From: GCA-2688775 sp964524225
GTDB taxonomy: Archaea > Nanobdellota > Nanobdellia > Woesearchaeales > GW2011-AR4
Assembly: GCA_964524225.1 (NCBI GenBank)
Contig: CAZGEW010000025.1
Location: 1-17,829 of the forward strand
DNA: 17,829 bases
Direction of reading: 5' to 3'
The stretch's first letter is position 1. Each line of letters begins with the position of its first letter. Made by a program: the position numbers and the translations under genes. Of this stretch, positions 1 to 6,084 are shown in pieces. The notes beneath the pieces were generated by a model that was not told the origin of the DNA, did no database searches, and worked only from the letters and a program-made list of their open reading frames with translations.

Positions 1-96
1 AACATCCGAGAATGATTGCAATTAGTATTTCTAAAAACATCATTTTTTTATTTTTGCAAACGTGCTGAGCACATCTGCATCAATCACGAAAGCCAT
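1..96 (-). pseudogene. PIN-domain toxin, N-terminal fragment with apparent frameshift, cut by window edge
   Basis: An ATG at 96 opens MAFVIDADVLSTFAKIKK, which matches the first strand and helix of a PIN ribonuclease; the D6 and D8 region supplies the first acidic residue. It starts 4 bases after the UPF0175 antitoxin stop, the usual antitoxin-toxin order. After a run of seven A the frame hits TGA. With one more A the reading continues as KKMMFLEILIAIILGC to the window edge. So either the toxin is broken by a homopolymer slip or the base call in the run is wrong. The rest of the gene lies outside the window. The PIN family call rests on about 18 residues plus context. Confidence 0.5.
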
Positions 97-100
97 CAAT

Positions 101-430
101 TCACCTTCTTGCTTTATTTAGAATGGCAACTCCCTTTTTAACTCTTTCCTTAGTAGATTTGATGGCCCTCACAACACCTCTTTCAGCTAGTGCCTCTTTG
201 AAGTCTACAGTGCTCATCTCGGCAATCTCTGCAGCTTTGCCTAGGCTGACCTCACCAGAATTGTACAATTCAACGGCAGCAGTCACCTTCAGATGAGGTT
301 TGTGCTCAAACAGGCATCTCAAAGCGTCCTTTGCCACATCTGACTTGCTAGAATAAAAGCCAGCTTTAACTAGTGCAGAGATTTCATTGCTGATTATTTC
401 AGGCAAACTAAAAGTTTCTGCTTGCGGCAT
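101..430 (-). CDS. UPF0175/VapB-like antitoxin
   Basis: A 109-residue protein. Residues 10-44 (LPEIISNEISALVKAGFYSS...) look like a ribbon-helix-helix dimerisation and DNA-binding segment. Residues 48-88 carry the UPF0175 pattern: a helix-turn-helix with LGKAAEIAEMSTVDFKEAL, then RGV. UPF0175 proteins are typically antitoxins encoded just before a PIN (VapC/DUF3368-type) toxin, and a PIN start follows 4 bases downstream here. Its likely role is to bind the toxin and repress its own promoter. A GGTGAG ribosome binding site sits 5 bases before the ATG, and an AT-rich TATA region lies near 466-484. The lysine/arginine-rich C-terminal tail (91-109) is longer than in the minimal family members I know. 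Confidence 0.75.
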   Translation of the reverse strand: MPQAETFSLPEIISNEISALVKAGFYSSKSDVAKDALRCLFEHKPHLKVTAAVELYNSGEVSLGKAAEIAEMSTVDFKEALAERGVVRAIKSTKERVKKGVAILNKARR

Positions 431-465
431 ATTCTCACCTTCTGTGATTTAATAATATTTATTAA

Positions 466-485
466 TATCTATTAATATATAAAAC
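466..485. promoter_or_regulatory. AT-rich TATA region, possibly serving both strands
   Basis: The stretch ctattaatatataaaac contains TATA-like sequence on both strands. On the minus strand it is about 50 bases before the antitoxin ATG, leaving a short leader with the GGTGAG site. On the plus strand it is about 55 bases before a ribosome-site-plus-ATG at 537. Assigned by pattern only. Confidence 0.35.
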
Positions 486-524
486 TTTTGTTTTTGTGCT
501 GGTTCGTATCTGAAAATTAATGAT

Positions 525-612
525 GGAGGTGTTATTATGATAAAAAATTAATTAAACATATTAAAGAGATGGTTAATCACCTATACAACAAATTTAAGCG
601 ATATTTATAAAG
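525..612 (+). pseudogene. Possible tiny frameshifted ORF with strong ribosome site
   Basis: GGAGGTG at 525-531 lies 5 bases before an ATG at 537 that reads only MIKN before a stop. One extra A in the run after ATGAT would give the longer peptide MIKKLIKHIKEMVNHLYNKF followed by KRYL, ending at the TAA at 610-612. That would be a basic amphipathic helix of 24 residues. The strong Shine-Dalgarno sequence and the open second frame suggest a once-translated small gene, but a peptide this short could arise by chance. I do not recognise it. Confidence 0.2.
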
Positions 613-648
613 AGCAAGTAAGACTTTAATATTAGAAACCTTGTTAGC

Positions 649-680
649 GGTACTCTGAGGAGTATTTTTCCCAGAGTGCC
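649..680. repeat. 9-bp hairpin in the intergenic gap 431-753
   Basis: GGTACTCTG (649-657) pairs with CAGAGTGCC (672-680) with one U-G wobble; the loop is 14 bases. A TATA-like atatttataaag lies at 601-612, so a short plus-strand transcript carrying the hairpin is possible. Beyond this hairpin, the possible tiny ORF at 537 and the antitoxin promoter, I see nothing recognisable in the 323-base gap. No tRNA fold or C/D-box pair was convincing. Confidence 0.35.
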
Positions 681-753
681 AAAATAAAGAAATCAAAACC
701 TATTAAAAATTGACCTTTTGGGATAGAGTGGGATACAATAAGGGCAAATTTGT

Positions 754-1167
754 TTAACTTTTTTTAGAAGATTTTGCACAATGATGACAACAAAATGTCA
801 ATTCTTTTCCTTTAATTATCTCTTTATACCCGCCTTCAAGAACTTTGCAACCGCAATGCGTGCAAATACTTATTTGCGGCTTTAGTGCAAGATAAAATAA
901 GTCTCCACTACGGCTTAGCATCTTTTTAGTGAATGTATTCCCTTTTTTTGTGGGAGAATATATTATCTTATCTCTTGAGCCAGTTTTTTTAACTTTGATA
1001 AATTTCTCTTTTTCTAATAACTCCAGAAATGGGTAAACTTGACTTGGACTAATACTTTTTCCTATCCTCTTTCCTAACTCCCTCATTAGTTCATATCCAT
1101 GCTTTGGGTTTTCTATTAAAAGTAATATAGTATAAAATTTTACTAGGCTAGCAATTTTAATAGTCAT
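754..1167 (-). CDS. Winged-helix (PadR-like) metal-responsive regulator with TRASH/YHS-like zinc finger
   Basis: A 137-residue, two-domain transcription factor. Residues 8-85 form a PadR/ArsR-like winged helix; the HGYELMREL stretch and the helix SPSQVYPFLELLEKEKFI are typical of PadR. Residues 100-130 form a TRASH-type metal-binding finger: C102, C105, C107, then C126, C127, C130 in a CCHHC cluster. In archaea, TRASH-domain regulators sense copper or similar metals and control P1B ATPases. This one follows the copA-like gene and a flavoprotein on the same strand but has its own promoter. The TATA-like core aaatatttaaatattt (1187-1202) is about 28 bases before the ATG, so its mRNA is probably leaderless. 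That core lies between the arms of a long palindrome, which suggests autoregulation. The exact metal cannot be read from the sequence; copper is inferred from the neighbour. Confidence 0.8.
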   Translation of the reverse strand: MTIKIASLVKFYTILLLIENPKHGYELMRELGKRIGKSISPSQVYPFLELLEKEKFIKVKKTGSRDKIIYSPTKKGNTFTKKMLSRSGDLFYLALKPQISICTHCGCKVLEGGYKEIIKGKELTFCCHHCAKSSKKS

Positions 1168-1168
1168 A

Positions 1169-1220
1169 CAATATAGGTAGCTATCGAAATATTTAAATAT
1201 TTTGATAGCTACCTATATTG
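1169..1220. promoter_or_regulatory. 52-base palindromic operator enclosing the regulator's TATA box
   Basis: CAATATAGGTAGCTATC (1169-1185) and GATAGCTACCTATATTG (1204-1220) are perfect inverted repeats of 17 bases. Between them, 1187-1202 (aaatatttaaatattt) is itself a perfect palindrome and TATA-like. The only mismatch across all 52 bases is the pair 1186/1203. Each arm also contains ATAG-N4-CTAT, a dyad of its own. The right arm overlaps the last codons and stop of the flavoprotein gene. The layout fits two repressor dimers flanking the TATA box of the TRASH regulator. Confidence 0.8.
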
Positions 1221-2229
1221 TTTCGTATTTTCTCAATGCGAGTGATGCAATTGGCTTTAACGACAGCATTTTGAATATAAGATTAACTTTTGAATTTGAA
1301 GGATTGAGCATTCTTTTCTGCAATTTTAATAAATAGTCATAGTATCTTTTATTTTTTAAGCAGAAATTTTTGTATATTTGTGTACCTTCCTTTAATGTAA
1401 TTTTTGATTTTAGTATTTGATTTATGACATCTCCGCAAAATATTCCAGCCCTTATAGAAGGCCTTATCCCTTCTGCAGTTAGAGGCAAAACATTCCCCCT
1501 AGAATCTCCCACCAAAAAAATATTTCCTATAACAGGTTCTCTTAGCGTATATGGTATATAGTTGCCATGAACACTTCCAACTTTAAGTCCATAGCTCTCA
1601 ACAAAGTCCTTCAATGACTTGTGTATTTTAGAGTTTTTTCCATAACTCCCAACACCAAATCTTGAGTTTTTTCCAGCAGGAAAAAGCCAGGCTGCTCCAT
1701 TTTCAATAATCCTATCATCAATAAAAAATCTTAACAAATTGTCCTCATACTGAATCTCTGTTTCCATTGCAATACTAAGTTTATCCATATCTATAAAGCC
1801 TTTAACAATGGAGTTTGTAAGCACCGCACCCCAGCCGCTAGCATCAGCATATATTTTGGCTTTGTAAAAATTTTTATCAGTTTTAACTAAACCATTTTCA
1901 ATGCCTATAACATTCTCTTTTCTGAATTCAGCATCGCTTTGCTTGAAATATTTATTACAAAAATTGAAATAATCTATAGTGCAAAATTGGTCAGCTAATG
2001 GCATATGGTGCTCTTTATTCTTTGTACGCAAAGCTGCAGTATTAAATGTTTGTAGTATAGAGCTTTCACAATCAATACCTTCCAAAAACTTTACTATTGT
2101 ACCGCATGCTGATGTTACATTTGTTCCAATTTCTTTTCGATCTATAAGCAATACATTCCCTTTCAGCTTGCTTGCCACTGCTAAGCCTGCAAAGCTTGCA
2201 CCGACTATAACTATATCAAACTCTTCCAT
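1213..2229 (-). CDS. FAD-dependent oxidoreductase, geranylgeranyl-reductase family
   Basis: A 338-residue flavoprotein. The N-terminus DIVIVGASFAGLAVA (5-19) is a Rossmann FAD site in which the second glycine of GxGxxG is serine. ADASG (128-132) and GDSRGNVLPLTAEGI (241-255) are the family's second and third FAD motifs; the latter corresponds to the GDAAG...P..GEGI signature of geranylgeranyl reductases and related monooxygenase-fold enzymes. Archaeal relatives reduce the isoprenoid chains of membrane lipids; others have unknown substrates. It lies 22 bases after copA and before the TRASH regulator, so a role in the metal-stress response is possible but unproven. Conserved-looking cysteines (C42, C83, C91) may matter. 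The stop codon is inside the operator palindrome. Family assignment is good; substrate unknown. Confidence 0.7.
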   Translation of the reverse strand: MEEFDIVIVGASFAGLAVASKLKGNVLLIDRKEIGTNVTSACGTIVKFLEGIDCESSILQTFNTAALRTKNKEHHMPLADQFCTIDYFNFCNKYFKQSDAEFRKENVIGIENGLVKTDKNFYKAKIYADASGWGAVLTNSIVKGFIDMDKLSIAMETEIQYEDNLLRFFIDDRIIENGAAWLFPAGKNSRFGVGSYGKNSKIHKSLKDFVESYGLKVGSVHGNYIPYTLREPVIGNIFLVGDSRGNVLPLTAEGIRPSIRAGIFCGDVINQILKSKITLKEGTQIYKNFCLKNKRYYDYLLKLQKRMLNPSNSKVNLIFKMLSLKPIASLALRKYETI

Positions 2230-2251
2230 TTTATTTTTTGCTTATTGCAAT

Positions 2252-4372
2252 TCACTCACTTTCTATCTTTGGTTTGTATCTGTTCAAGAGCATTGCATTT
2301 CCTACAACGCTAATTGAACTAGAAGCCATTGCTATAGCTGCATAAATCGGATTCAGTAAAATTCCGAAGAATGGATAAAGCAAACCAGCTGCTACTGGAA
2401 TCAAAATAACATTGTAAAAAAATGCCCAGAAAAGATTTTGCTTCATCTTATTTACAGTCTTTCTGCTTAAGTCAATAGCGGTTACAACATCACGCAAATC
2501 ATTTTTAATCAAAACTATTCCTCCAGTCTCTTTCGCAATATCAGTTCCAGCTCCTACAGCAATGCCAACATCTGCTTGCGCCAGCATAGGAGCATCATTA
2601 ATACCATCACCAACAGCTGCAACTACTTTGCCTTTTGCCTGAAGCTCTTTAACCTTATTGGCTTTATCCTGCGGCAAAACTTCAGCCATAACATTATCTA
2701 TGCCTATTTGCGATGCAATTGCTTTAGCAGTTCTTTCATTGTCACCAGTTATCATCCAAACCTCTTTGCCCATTCTCTTTAATTCTTTGACAGCTTCTTT
2801 TGAAAACTCCTTTAATGTATCAGCAATTGCAATCAATCCAAAAATTTTTTTATCATAAGCAATTAATACAACTGTTTTGCCCTCATTTTCCAATTTTTGA
2901 ATTTGATTTCCTATATTATCAATGGATATTTTATAATCGCGCATAAATAGCCTGTTACCAACCAGAATCGCTTTATTTTTATAACTCGCTTTAATACCTT
3001 TGCCTGCAACAGTCTGATAAGATTCAGCTTTTGGCAATTGTAGTTTCATTTCATCAAATTTCTTTAAAATAGCTTGACCTAAAGGATGCTCTGATCCTTT
3101 CTCGGCAATTGCAGCAAGCTTTATAACATCATTTTCTATATACTTAGAATCCAAAACAACAACATCCGTAACAGAAGGTTCACCTTTAGTTAAAGTTCCA
3201 GTCTTATCAAAAATGATAGATGTTATCTTATATGTCTTTTCTAAATACTCTCCACTCTTAATTAAAATTCCATTTTGAGCGCCTTTGCCAGCGCCTATCA
3301 TTATAGCTGATGGAGTTGCGATACCCAAAGCGCATGGGCATGCTATTATTAATACCGCAATCAAAATAGTCATTGCTAATGAGAATTGTAAACCCATAAT
3401 CCAATACCAAAATATGAATGACAAAATGGATATAGCAATTACAACAGGAACAAAGTATGAAGAAACTATATCAGCCAATCTTTGCATTGGCGCTCTGCTT
3501 GCAATTGCCTCTTGAACCATCTTAACAATTTGGGCTAAAGTTGTTGCTTCTCCAACCTTAGTTGCTTTTACTTTCAATAAACCACTTTTGTTAATTGTTG
3601 CGCCTATGACTTCACCGCCAACTTTCTTACCAACAGGTATACTTTCTCCTGTAATCATAGACTGATCAACAGAAGAACGACCTTCTATAACCATGCCATC
3701 TACAGCTATTTTTTCTCCTGGCTTAACTATAAAAACGTCGTTAACCTTAAGTTGCTCAACAGGAATTTGCTCCTCTTTTCCATTCCTAATAACTGTTGCG
3801 AGCTTTGGCTGCAAATCAATCAATTTTCTAATTGCCTGTGATGCTTTACCTTTAACTAAATGCTCCAAATATTTTCCAAGCAGAATAAATCCGATTATCA
3901 ACCCAGATTCTGTGAAATATACCTCTGGGCCGCCTTCTGTTACTTTTGGAAATATTTGTGGCCATAAAATTCCTTGAAATGCATAAAGGGTGCTGTAAAG
4001 CCAAGCTGCAGATGTTCCTATTGCAATCAGACTATCCATGTTTGCTTGCTTAGCCTTTATTGCATCTATTGTTCCTTTATAAAATCTCCAGCCACCTATG
4101 AATTGCACAGGAGTTGCCAAGAAAAATAGCCAGATATAATTTGGAATTCCAAACCATGAAATCTTATAAAAATATTCAAAAACTAAGGTTAGCGTTCCTA
4201 AAACTAAACTGAAGATTGTTATAAGCTTGAGTTTCTTCATTTCTTTTTGCGGTTTTAGAAAAGTTTCTAGGCAATTACCGCTGCAAAAATAATATTTCAT
4301 TCCATCCTGCTCAGCTTTGAATATAGCTTTAGCTTCATCAACATACATACCACAAACTACATCCTTTGCCAT
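2252..4372 (-). CDS. copA: Cu(I)-exporting P1B-type ATPase with N-terminal YHS domain
   Basis: A 706-residue metal pump from the ATG at 4372. An in-frame GTG at 4393 is less likely because it lies inside a hairpin. Instead of the usual CxxC HMA domains, the N-terminus is a YHS domain: DVVCGMYV with C7, then YYFCSGNC with C30 and C34. All P-type signatures are present: TGES (241-244) in the actuator domain, the membrane CPC (345-347), the phosphorylation site DKTGT (389-393), the SEHP motif (H429-P430) and GDGIND (588-593). The last membrane helices carry YN (653-654) and MxSS (682-685), the Cu(I) selectivity marks of subgroup P1B-1. It should export Cu(I), or Ag(I), using ATP. It is the core of the minus-strand metal block, after the CCxHH membrane protein and before the flavoprotein. 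Confidence 0.9.
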   Translation of the reverse strand: MAKDVVCGMYVDEAKAIFKAEQDGMKYYFCSGNCLETFLKPQKEMKKLKLITIFSLVLGTLTLVFEYFYKISWFGIPNYIWLFFLATPVQFIGGWRFYKGTIDAIKAKQANMDSLIAIGTSAAWLYSTLYAFQGILWPQIFPKVTEGGPEVYFTESGLIIGFILLGKYLEHLVKGKASQAIRKLIDLQPKLATVIRNGKEEQIPVEQLKVNDVFIVKPGEKIAVDGMVIEGRSSVDQSMITGESIPVGKKVGGEVIGATINKSGLLKVKATKVGEATTLAQIVKMVQEAIASRAPMQRLADIVSSYFVPVVIAISILSFIFWYWIMGLQFSLAMTILIAVLIIACPCALGIATPSAIMIGAGKGAQNGILIKSGEYLEKTYKITSIIFDKTGTLTKGEPSVTDVVVLDSKYIENDVIKLAAIAEKGSEHPLGQAILKKFDEMKLQLPKAESYQTVAGKGIKASYKNKAILVGNRLFMRDYKISIDNIGNQIQKLENEGKTVVLIAYDKKIFGLIAIADTLKEFSKEAVKELKRMGKEVWMITGDNERTAKAIASQIGIDNVMAEVLPQDKANKVKELQAKGKVVAAVGDGINDAPMLAQADVGIAVGAGTDIAKETGGIVLIKNDLRDVVTAIDLSRKTVNKMKQNLFWAFFYNVILIPVAAGLLYPFFGILLNPIYAAIAMASSSISVVGNAMLLNRYKPKIESE

Positions 4373-4381
4373 ATGCTCTAT

Positions 4382-4412
4382 AAAAAATTTCACGCCTTGC
4401 GTGAAATTTTTT
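4382..4412. repeat. Perfect 13-bp hairpin just upstream of copA
   Basis: AAAAAATTTCACG and CGTGAAATTTTTT are perfect inverted repeats separated by 5 bases. On the copA (minus) strand the stem ends in a T run 9 bases before the ATG at 4372, and the loop reads CAAGG. The shape is that of an intrinsic terminator, attenuator or RNA-processing site between the CCxHH gene and copA. Confidence 0.7.
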
Positions 4413-4429
4413 CTAACGTTTTACCTCTG

Positions 4430-4464
4430 AAAAATTTTTAATTCTTCAAGAATTAAAAATTTTT
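4430..4464. repeat. Perfect 15-17-bp AT-rich hairpin between the CCxHH gene and copA
   Basis: 4430-4446 and 4448-4464 (aagaattaaaaattttt) are perfect inverted repeats around one base, realistically a 15-bp stem with a 5-base loop. It lies 4 bases beyond the stop of the CCxHH gene and 17 bases from the second hairpin. On the minus strand both end in T runs, as transcription terminators do. Confidence 0.7.
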
Positions 4465-4468
4465 GTAA

Positions 4469-5317
4469 TTATTTTAACCTCCAGTTAAATTCTCTTTTTG
4501 CACTATCAATAATCACAAACTTAATAGATTTTGCATTTTTATTTATTGTGGGAAATTTCAAAACTCCTTCTCTATGATGTCCGCCAGGAGCAGAACCTTC
4601 CCATTTAACAGGTTTATAAGCGTTGCCTAAATCATCGTACAAAGTTGATATTTGCGTTAAATCAAAATCCAAGTTTACAGAATGTGTATTCATTAATATT
4701 TTAAATTCAGAAGGACTTAAAGGCGTTACTTCAAACTCAATATTATTTTGGTTGCTTGCTAAAGTTTGAAAAGAAAATTGGTTATGGTATATGTCAGGAC
4801 TTTCACTTTTTGAAATGTAAGAATAAGATGCAAAAATAACTATTATCGACAAAACAAGCAAAGAATAAAGCAACGCTTTAATTTTGGATTTTGGAATTTT
4901 AGTATTCATCAGACTTGCCATATAAGTGATTCCTAATAGGTTAGAAAAAATTCCAATTAAAAGCAAAGTTGACTGGTATTTTGTGAGGAATAACCCTAAG
5001 GCTGTAATTCCTAAAAATGGCGTAATATCTGCTATGTGATGTGCGCAGCACGCAACCATGGAAGTTGCAGAAATTCCAGTAGATGTTGCAGCTTGTGTTG
5101 TAACCGCTTTGTGCATTTGCTCTTTAACATAAAAGAACATTCCAATCTGTATTCCAAATCCTACAATTAATGGTACCATCCAATACAATAGTTTAACAAA
5201 GTTGTCTATTGCGAAAGAAATCCCGCTAATTAAAGATACTACTGTGATATAGAAAGCAAAAAGCAGTCCGCTAGCCAATAGCCCTATAAATATGAATTTA
5301 TTGTTACTCTTTTCCAC
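4469..5317 (-). CDS. Membrane protein with CCxHH motif and exported C-terminal domain, metal-operon associated
   Basis: A 282-residue protein from a GTG at 5317, with AGGTGG about 5 bases before it; an upstream in-frame ATG would run through another gene's remnant. It has five hydrophobic segments, near 8-32, 44-64, 98-112, 117-138 and 148-167. Between the second and third lies MVACCAHHIADITPFLG, with C90, C91, H93 and H94, a likely metal site at the membrane. Residues about 175-282 form a soluble domain with a DTHSVNLDFDL-like strand (here NTHSV...) and PGGHHREG (H247, H248), also possibly metal-binding. I recall similar CCxHH plus GGHHREG proteins next to copper and other metal genes in bacteria and archaea, but not a settled function. 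The position directly before copA supports a role in metal binding or delivery. Confidence 0.7.
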   Translation of the reverse strand: MEKSNNKFIFIGLLASGLLFAFYITVVSLISGISFAIDNFVKLLYWMVPLIVGFGIQIGMFFYVKEQMHKAVTTQAATSTGISATSMVACCAHHIADITPFLGITALGLFLTKYQSTLLLIGIFSNLLGITYMASLMNTKIPKSKIKALLYSLLVLSIIVIFASYSYISKSESPDIYHNQFSFQTLASNQNNIEFEVTPLSPSEFKILMNTHSVNLDFDLTQISTLYDDLGNAYKPVKWEGSAPGGHHREGVLKFPTINKNAKSIKFVIIDSAKREFNWRLK

Positions 5318-5325
5318 GAAACCAC

Positions 5326-5493
5326 CTACAACTTTTCTCCAATCCAGTTGTATACAAATGAAAAGATATAGCCTGCTGATGCAGCGACTATGAACCATGT
5401 GACAACTCCACTATTGCACTAGCTAATGTTATGTTTTTAATCTGTAAATAAACAAAAAGCTTAGCAACATCCTTTGCCTTTTTTTGGTCCCAT
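5326..5493 (-). pseudogene. Small membrane protein gene with two compensating frameshifts
   Basis: GGAGGT 7 bases before the ATG at 5493 marks a real translation start, but as written it encodes only MGPKKGKGCC. Removing one G after ATG gives MDQKKAKDVAKLFVYLQIKN followed by ITLASAIV. A missing base near 5418 then returns to the original frame: GVVTWFIVAASAGYIFSFVY, NWIGEKL, stop TAG at 5326. Together this makes a coherent protein of about 55 residues with a charged N-terminus and one or two membrane helices, the kind of small membrane protein often found beside copper ATPases. The stop is 9 bases before the GTG of the CCxHH gene. The nucleotide length is a multiple of three, so an insertion and a deletion cancel. 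It could be a decayed gene, sequencing error, or a true decapeptide ending in CC. Confidence 0.5.
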
Positions 5494-5516
5494 TTTGATT
5501 ACCTCCGTATGCATTA

Positions 5517-5684
5517 ATATGTCGAAAATATACCATTAGTCTATGACTAATGGACGTAAGTCCAATGTACGAGCACAAGATGGTATATTTTCGAGCATGC
5601 TCAAAAACCACCTGTCTGCACGGCATGGCTTGCAAGGCTTCGCCAATCATGCCACCCGTCTATGACGGGTGGTTTTTGACATAT
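5517..5684. mobile_element. IS200/IS605-style palindromic (PATE/MITE-like) element, no transposase
   Basis: Two large stem-loops stand side by side. Stem I: TCGAAAATATACCAT (5522-5536) pairs perfectly with 5580-5594 and encloses the hairpin CCATTAGTC-TAT-GACTAATGG (5533-5553) and GGAC-GTAA-GTCC (5552-5563). Stem II: TCAAAAACCACC (5601-5612) pairs perfectly with GGTGGTTTTTGA (5668-5679) and encloses CCACCCGTC-TAT-GACGGGTGG (5652-5672). The two joining palindromes are GAGCATGCTC and the outer ATATGTC (5517-5523)/GACATAT (5678-5684). Subterminal hairpins with a 3-base loop, preceded by GCATG, are typical of IS200/IS605 ends, and a related single hairpin occurs at 16609-16643. No TnpA or TnpB reading frame is present. 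Confidence 0.6.
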
Positions 5685-5770
5685 CCATTTTTGATATGTA
5701 TCTGAATAAGTATATAAATTTTTCGATATGTCATATTTTAGATATATCAAAAAAGAAATGTATTTATATA
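5678..5770 (+). promoter_or_regulatory. Promoter/operator region of the decayed regulator
   Basis: A cluster of GATAT half-sites: GACATATC (5678-5685), GATATGTA (5693-5700), GATATGTC (5725-5732) and GATATATC (5741-5748). The first two and the last two form inverted pairs. Two TATA-like boxes lie at 5711-5718 (tatataaa) and 5762-5770 (atttatata). The second is 25 bases before the ATG at 5791, so that transcript would be leaderless. The half-sites differ from the ATAG-N4-CTAT sites of the intact regulator, which suggests a different DNA specificity. The left part is shared with the palindromic element. Confidence 0.5.
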
Positions 5771-5790
5771 AGTATCACTTTAACACATTT

Positions 5791-6065
5791 ATGGCGGATA
5801 TAAAAATAACAAATATGCTAAAGTTCTATGCACTGTGCCTTCTAAAAGAACTTTTACAAATATCGGCATCTTTAGAGTCCAAACCAAAACATCCTTTGGC
5901 AAAAGCCAATGTTGGTATTGCAATTGAAACTGCCGATATTGCATTAATGCAGACGATTTGTCAAAAATTAATTACCTCACCAATTTGAGCAAGAAAACGA
6001 TGTCTGTTGTAAAACAAAATGTTTTAGCTTCTATTTGTAAATATAAAAACATTTATATTTCCTAA
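5791..6065 (+). pseudogene. Remnant of a second metal cassette: regulator start joined to Zn/Cd-type ATPase fragments
   Basis: From the ATG at 5791 the first 18 or so residues, MADIKITNMLKFYALCLLKE, align with the start of the intact TRASH regulator (TIKIASLVKFYTILLLIE; 9 of 18 identical by eye). The reading then passes straight into LLQISASLESKPKHPLAKA, the SEHP-loop region of a P1B ATPase, and NVGIAIETADIALM, the end of the GDGxND-distal segment. One base is missing after ALM; in the next frame the ATPase continues as DDLSKINYLTNLSKKTMSVV and KQNVLASICK. The TADIALM-DDLSK wording is that of Zn/Cd (ZntA/CadA) pumps rather than the resident copA. So at least two internal deletions and one frameshift have collapsed a regulator-ATPase cassette into about 270 bases. 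Not expected to be functional. Confidence 0.8.
6038..6060 (+). promoter_or_regulatory. TATA box of the hydrogenase operon
   Basis: aaatataaaaac and tttatattt lie 45-25 bases before the ATG at 6085. This spacing puts the transcription start at or near that ATG and excludes the in-frame TTG at 6067. The TATA region overlaps the last codons of the ATPase remnant. Confidence 0.5.
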
Positions 6066-6084
6066 CTTGATTTTTTGTGAGCTT

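Noticed and set aside
619..630. 12-base repeat taagactttaat shared with the window end (17818-17829)
   Set aside because: Flanks do not match and the bases are AT-rich; most likely chance.
5429..5650. A 73-codon minus-strand frame starting inside the palindromic element
   Set aside because: It runs through both stems of the element and the ribosome site of the small membrane gene; its composition has no family likeness, and the palindromes explain its openness.
5728..5790. N-terminal extension MSYFRYIKKEMYLYKYHFNT before the decayed regulator
   Set aside because: It covers operator half-sites and the TATA box at 5762-5770; homology to the intact regulator begins only at the ATG at 5791.
6067..6084. 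TTG start for the hydrogenase small subunit
   Set aside because: It would lie upstream of the transcription start predicted from the TATA box; the ATG at 6085 matches family starts.
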